Below are positions 5,237-8,550 of a stretch of 8,550 nt of DNA, one piece after another. The notes below the pieces were generated by a model, which was not told where the DNA came from, did no database searches, and was given only the letters and a program-made list of their open reading frames with translations. The position numbers and the translations under genes were made by a program. Location: NCBI GenBank assembly GCA_030683195.1, contig JAUXQA010000451.1, forward strand, positions 1 to 8,550, written 5' to 3'. Origin of the DNA: Rhodoferax sp. (GTDB lineage: Bacteria > Pseudomonadota > Gammaproteobacteria > Burkholderiales > Burkholderiaceae_C). Numbering within the stretch: position 1 is the stretch's first letter; each line of letters begins with the position of its first letter.

Positions 5237-6477
5237 ACGCTGCCCTGCCCGCTGACCTCGCTATTGCTTCACCGTTGATTGAAGCGGCTTCGCCCCACGT
5301 GATGAACACCTACGGGCGCGTGCCGATTGCCCTGTCTCACGGCCAGGGGTGCCGCGTGTGGGACGTTAATGGCAAGTCGTATCTGGACGCCTTGGGTGGT
5401 ATTGCGGTCAATACCCTGGGGCACAACCACCCCAAGTTGGTGCCTGCGCTGCAAGACCAGATCGCCAAGATCATTCACAGCTCCAACTACTACCATGTGC
5501 CTAATCAGGAAGTGTTGGCAAAAAAGCTGGTCGAACTCTCGGGGATGACCAATGTTTTCTTTTGCTCAACCGGCCTGGAGGCCAATGAAGCTGCCTTGAA
5601 ACTGGCGCGCAAATTTGGCCATGACAAGGGTATTGAGCGCCCCGAGGTGGTGGTGTATGAGAAGGCCTTTCATGGCCGCTCGATTGCCACCTTGAGCGCC
5701 ACCGGGAACCCCAAGGTACAAGCCGGATTTGGCCCGCTGGTGGAAGGTTTCATCCGCGTGCCCCTCAACAACATCGACAGCCTCAAGGCTGCGACAGAGG
5801 GCAACCCCAATGTGGTGGCGGTGTTTTTTGAAGCCATCCAGGGCGAAGGCGGCGTCAACCCCATGCATATGGACTACTTGAAAGCCGTGCGCCAACTGTG
5901 CGACGAGCGTGATTGGCTGCTGATGATTGACGAGGTGCAATGCGGCATGGGGCGCACCGGCAAATGGTTTGCGCACCAGTGGGCCGGCATTGTTCCTGAT
6001 GTAATGCCTCTGGCCAAAGGCCTGGGCTCGGGCGTGCCGGTGGGCGCGGTGGTCGCTGGCCCCAAGGCGGCCCATATTTTCCAGCCCGGTAACCACGGCA
6101 CCACGTTTGGCGGCAACCCTCTGGCCATGCGTGCGGGTGTTGAAACCATTCGCATCATGGAAGAAGACGGCCTGATGGCCAATGCAGCCACGGTGGGCGC
6201 GCATCTGGCAAACGGCATTCGCCATGCGTTGGCGGCGGAAATCGCCGCTGGCACGGTCAAAGAAGTTCGCGGCATGGGGCTGATGCTGGGTGTGGACCTG
6301 GCCAAACCTTGTGGTGATCTGGTCAAACGCTGTGCCGATAACGGCTTGTTGATCAGCGTCACCGCAGACACGGTCATTCGCCTGGTGCCGCCGCTGATCA
6401 TGACGGTCGCGGAAGCCGATGAAGTCATCAGCATTTTGTGCCCCCTCGTGAAAAAATTGATCCTGGAGCAAGCATGA
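5233..6477 (+). CDS. argD: Acetylornithine aminotransferase
   Basis: This cytosolic, PLP-dependent class III aminotransferase makes N-acetylornithine from N-acetylglutamate semialdehyde with glutamate as amino donor, the fourth step of arginine synthesis. Some homologues also act on succinyl-diaminopimelate in lysine synthesis. The 414-residue product has the expected landmarks: LDALGGIAVNTLGHNHP (51-67), the cofactor phosphate loop STGLEANEAAL (112-122), AFHGRS (145-150), FFEAIQGEGG (198-207) and LMIDEVQCGMGRTG (230-243) with the PLP-ring Asp233. PLAKGLGSGVPVGA (259-272) holds the Schiff-base Lys262, and GTTFGGNPLA is at 289-298. The loop reads STGLEANE where many family members have NSGAEANE. 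ATG 5233 is preceded by GGAG at 5220-5223. Its end overlaps argF, and its leader contains a terminator-like hairpin. Confidence 0.96.
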   Translation: MNAALPADLAIASPLIEAASPHVMNTYGRVPIALSHGQGCRVWDVNGKSYLDALGGIAVNTLGHNHPKLVPALQDQIAKIIHSSNYYHVPNQEVLAKKLVELSGMTNVFFCSTGLEANEAALKLARKFGHDKGIERPEVVVYEKAFHGRSIATLSATGNPKVQAGFGPLVEGFIRVPLNNIDSLKAATEGNPNVVAVFFEAIQGEGGVNPMHMDYLKAVRQLCDERDWLLMIDEVQCGMGRTGKWFAHQWAGIVPDVMPLAKGLGSGVPVGAVVAGPKAAHIFQPGNHGTTFGGNPLAMRAGVETIRIMEEDGLMANAATVGAHLANGIRHALAAEIAAGTVKEVRGMGLMLGVDLAKPCGDLVKRCADNGLLISVTADTVIRLVPPLIMTVAEADEVISILCPLVKKLILEQA

Positions 6478-7412
6478 GTTCAAGTTTGAGTGCCGGCGTG
6501 CCCGTGCGGCACTATCTTCAATTCAGCGACCTGACCGCCAGCGATTACGCCTACATATTTGAGCGGGCCGCTCTGATCAAGAAGAAATTCAAGACCTACG
6601 AAAAACACCATTCGCTGGCCGATCGCACCTTGGCCATGATTTTCGAAAAGGCGTCCACCCGCACACGGGTGAGCTTTGAGGCTGGCATGTACCAGTTGGG
6701 CGGCAGCGTGGTGCACTTGACCACGGGCGACAGCCAATTGGGCCGGGCAGAACCCATTGAAGACAGTGCCAAGGTGATCAGCCGCATGGTGGACCTGGTC
6801 ATGATCCGCACTTACGAGCAGACCAAAATCGAGAGCTTTGCAGCCCACTCGCGCGTACCGGTCATCAACGGCCTGACCAACGAATTTCATCCCTGTCAGA
6901 TTCTGGCAGACATCTTTACCTACATCGAGCATCGGGGCGCCATTGCCGGCAAGACCGTGGCCTGGGTGGGAGACGGCAACAACATGGCCAACACCTGGCT
7001 GCAGGCCAGCGAGATTTTGGGGTTCAAGGTGCACGTCAGCACGCCCGGTGGCTATGAGGTGGATCAGGCCGTAGCTGGCCTGCGCTCGTCCGACAGCTAC
7101 CAGGTATTCAGCGACCCGATGGAGGCTTGTGCCGGTGCCGACCTCGTCACCACTGATGTGTGGACCAGCATGGGCTATGAGGCCGAGAATGAAGCTCGCA
7201 AACTGGCGTTCAATGACTGGTGTGTGGATGCTGACATGATGCGTGCCGCCAGGCCCGACGCCTTGTTCATGCACTGTCTGCCCGCCCATCGGGGCGAAGA
7301 GGTAGAGGCCGACGTTATTGATGGCCCGCAGTCGGTGGTGTGGGACGAAGCCGAAAACCGCCTGCATGTACAAAAAGCGCTGATGGAGTTTTTGCTGCTG
7401 GGCAAGCTCTGA
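6474..7412 (+). CDS. argF: Ornithine carbamoyltransferase
   Basis: The enzyme joins carbamoyl phosphate to ornithine to form citrulline in the cytosol, normally as a trimer. The 312-residue product carries all main motifs: the carbamoyl-phosphate loop STRTR (61-65), Arg112 in MIRTYEQ, HPCQ (139-142), the ornithine-binding region DVWTSMG (228-234) and the HCLPAHR loop (267-273) with the catalytic Cys268. I chose ATG 6474, which overlaps the argD stop as ATGA and has GGAG at 6465-6468; a longer frame from 6438 would read into argD in another frame. The overlap implies co-transcription and coupled translation. argG, which I would expect next in many relatives, is not in the remaining window; kynB follows instead. 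Confidence 0.97.
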   Translation: MSSSLSAGVPVRHYLQFSDLTASDYAYIFERAALIKKKFKTYEKHHSLADRTLAMIFEKASTRTRVSFEAGMYQLGGSVVHLTTGDSQLGRAEPIEDSAKVISRMVDLVMIRTYEQTKIESFAAHSRVPVINGLTNEFHPCQILADIFTYIEHRGAIAGKTVAWVGDGNNMANTWLQASEILGFKVHVSTPGGYEVDQAVAGLRSSDSYQVFSDPMEACAGADLVTTDVWTSMGYEAENEARKLAFNDWCVDADMMRAARPDALFMHCLPAHRGEEVEADVIDGPQSVVWDEAENRLHVQKALMEFLLLGKL

Positions 7413-7441
7413 AGGGTGCCATGTCGGTGGCGGCGTGAAGA

Positions 7442-7475
7442 GGGTCGGTTGCTTTAGATCTAAAGTATTTGACCC
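7442..7475 (+). promoter_or_regulatory. 34-base dyad between argF and kynB
   Basis: A perfect 14-base palindrome CTTTAGATCTAAAG (7452-7465) is centred exactly within flanking GGGTC (7442-7446) and GACCC (7471-7475), making one 34-base symmetric element. Three of the four unmatched positions become G-U pairs in plus-strand RNA, leaving a stem of about 15 pairs with one mismatch. It lies 30 bases after the argF stop and has no T-tract, so it could be an mRNA 3' hairpin or Rho-linked end, or an operator for kynB. Confidence 0.55.
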
Positions 7476-7509
7476 ACTGTTGGAAATAACCGACACCATG
7501 GGTTTTTAG

Positions 7510-7528
7510 GCGGTGATAAGGTCACCGC
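7510..7528 (+). promoter_or_regulatory. Hairpin presenting the kynB ribosome-binding site
   Basis: GCGGTGA (7510-7516) and TCACCGC (7522-7528) form a perfect 7-pair stem around the loop TAAGG. The AAGG in the loop (7518-7521) is the only Shine-Dalgarno-like sequence before ATG 7531, which lies two bases after the stem. Such a structure can hold the site open or limit ribosome access; which applies here is not visible. Confidence 0.55.
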
Positions 7529-7530
7529 TT

Positions 7531-8151
7531 ATGAAAAACATCTGGGATATTTCTCCCCCGGTAGACGAGCAGGCCGCCGTTTTTCCGGGTGACACCACCT
7601 ATACGCAGCGGCTTCATTTCAGCCTGGGGCCCGACTGCCCGGTGAACGTCAGCGCCATCACGCTGTCGCCACATACCGGCGCGCATGCCGACGCCCCGAT
7701 GCACTACGATGCTCAAGGTCAGGCCGTGGGATCGCTGGATTTACAGCCCTACCTAGGGCCGTGTCGGGTCATTCAATGTCTGGACGTGGGGCCGCTGGTA
7801 CAGATTGAGCACATTGCTCACGCGCTGGACAAATTGCCCCCAAGGGTGCTGATCCAGACCAGCCGTCGTGCCAGCCAGGATTGGGCATCATTTACGGCTC
7901 TAGCCGTCGAGACCATTGCCTTTCTAGCTACTAAAAATGTAGTTCTCATTGGCATTGACACGCCCAGCGTCGACCCCGCCACCAGCCAGGACCTGCCCTC
8001 GCACCAGCAGCTCTTGCACCACCAGATGCGGGTGCTGGAAAACCTGGTGCTCGACGACGTTCCGCCCGGGGACTATGAACTCATCGCCCTCCCCCTGAAG
8101 CTCATGAAGGCCGACGCCTCGCCGGTCAGAGCCATCCTGAGAAGCCTTTGA
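7531..8151 (+). CDS. kynB: Kynurenine formamidase (arylformamidase)
   Basis: KynB hydrolyses N-formylkynurenine to kynurenine and formate, the second step of tryptophan breakdown by the kynurenine route. The 206-residue product, close to the family's usual 210 or so, begins with WDISPPV (5-11) and FPGDT (18-22). It carries the metal motif SPHTGAHADAPMHY (46-59) with His48, His52 and Asp54 as metal ligands and His58 as likely acid/base. GIDTPSVDP (141-149), His158 in LPSH and Glu170 complete the site. I chose ATG 7531 with AAGG at 7518-7521; a GTG at 7513 would add six residues inside the leader hairpin. kynU follows after 19 bases, suggesting an operon. Codons near residues 132-138 are unusually AT-rich, but the protein aligns through them. 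Confidence 0.95.
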   Translation: MKNIWDISPPVDEQAAVFPGDTTYTQRLHFSLGPDCPVNVSAITLSPHTGAHADAPMHYDAQGQAVGSLDLQPYLGPCRVIQCLDVGPLVQIEHIAHALDKLPPRVLIQTSRRASQDWASFTALAVETIAFLATKNVVLIGIDTPSVDPATSQDLPSHQQLLHHQMRVLENLVLDDVPPGDYELIALPLKLMKADASPVRAILRSL

Positions 8152-8170
8152 ACCCCTGGACCCCAACATC

Positions 8171-8550
8171 ATGAAAACATTACACGACTGCCAGCAGCTT
8201 GACCTGCAAGACCCCCTGCGCCACCTCAAGGATCACTTCAGCTTGCCAGAAGGCGTGATTTACCTTGACGGCAATTCCCTGGGCGTGCTGCCCAAAACTG
8301 CAGCGGCCCGCGTGGCCGAAGTCGTGACGCAGGAGTGGGGACAAGGCCTGATCCGCTCCTGGAACAGTGCCGGCTGGTTCAACATGCCCCAGCGCATGGG
8401 TGACAAGATCGCCCCCCTGATCGGAGCCGGCCCCGGCGAAGTGGTGGCCACTGACAGTACCTCCATCAACCTCTATAAGGTGCTGAGTGCGGCGCTGAAC
8501 ATCGCCGCCCCAGACTCTCCCTTGCGCAAGGTCATCGTGAGCGAACGCAG
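8171..8550 (+). CDS. kynU: Kynureninase, N-terminal part (runs off right edge)
   Basis: About 126 codons of a PLP enzyme that splits kynurenine into anthranilate and alanine are visible. The frame is open to the right edge, against a usual length near 415 residues. Recognisable pieces are YLDGNSLGVLP (31-41), EWGQGLIRSWNSAGWF (55-70), RMGDKIAPLIGA (75-86) and GEVVATDSTSINLYK (89-103), where TDSTS belongs to the PLP phosphate-binding region. The Schiff-base lysine lies beyond the window. ATG 8171 lacks a strong Shine-Dalgarno sequence; with 19 bases after kynB, translation may depend on ribosomes arriving from that gene. The order kynB-kynU differs from the kynBAU order I recall for characterised operons, so kynA may lie downstream or elsewhere. 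Confidence 0.93.
   Translation, partial: MKTLHDCQQLDLQDPLRHLKDHFSLPEGVIYLDGNSLGVLPKTAAARVAEVVTQEWGQGLIRSWNSAGWFNMPQRMGDKIAPLIGAGPGEVVATDSTSINLYKVLSAALNIAAPDSPLRKVIVSER

Noticed and set aside
5566..6483. 305-codon open frame on the minus strand opposite argD
   Set aside because: Antisense shadow of argD; the product is His- and Arg-rich without recognisable domains.
6480..7499. 339-codon open frame on the minus strand opposite argF
   Set aside because: It is antisense to a clear argF with all motifs. Its product is rich in His, Gln and Gly and resembles no family; long antisense frames are expected opposite GC-rich genes.
7469..7499. TTGACC at 7469-7474 as the -35 box of a kynB promoter
   Set aside because: No acceptable -10 box lies 16-18 bases downstream; the best (CACCAT) is 19 bases away with three of six matches.
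7924..7945. AT-rich patch with CTAC/GTAG symmetry inside kynB
   Set aside because: It brings to mind AT-rich intergenic repeats of Comamonadaceae, but the KynB protein aligns through it without insertion or frameshift, so there is no evidence of an inserted element.

Overview
The window is an ordinary chromosomal stretch of a high-GC betaproteobacterium. Protein sequences and gene order (purM, MFS, sirB1-type, murJ, rpsT, DUF3579, argD, argF) point to Burkholderiales, most likely Comamonadaceae and perhaps a Rhodoferax relative. That placement rests on recollection of family-level synteny, not on a search. I see no plasmid, phage, CRISPR, tRNA or rRNA signals and no transposase.

Layout. Bases 1-111 are the 3' end of purM (purine synthesis), followed on the same strand by an MFS transporter (141-1364). 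The transporter converges with, and overlaps by 21 bases, a minus-strand SirB1-family gene (1344-2195). Upstream of that on the minus strand lies murJ, the lipid II flippase (2285-3850). rpsT (ribosomal protein S20, 3936-4238) is divergent from murJ and ends at a strong intrinsic terminator. The 459-base gap 4239-4697 holds a large imperfect palindrome (about 4402-4528) that looks like a dispersed intergenic repeat. A minus-strand DUF3579 gene (4698-5012) is divergent from argD (5233-6477) and argF (6474-7412), two steps of arginine synthesis with ATGA-overlapping ends. After a 118-base structured gap come kynB (7531-8151) and the start of kynU (8171 to the right edge), two steps of the kynurenine route of tryptophan breakdown.

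How the genes work together. ArgD makes N-acetylornithine and ArgF converts ornithine to citrulline; their overlap implies one transcript with translational coupling. KynB and KynU take N-formylkynurenine to kynurenine and on to anthranilate plus alanine. purM, murJ and rpsT are housekeeping genes.

I do not see an obvious undescribed multi-gene system. The signals most worth following are non-coding: (a) a terminator-like hairpin just before argD, crossed by an arginine-codon-rich leader reading frame whose stop overlaps the argD start, suggesting attenuation; (b) a structured DUF3579 leader behind a good sigma70-type promoter; (c) the palindromic element near 4470; and (d) paired hairpins between argF and kynB, one presenting the kynB ribosome-binding site in its loop.
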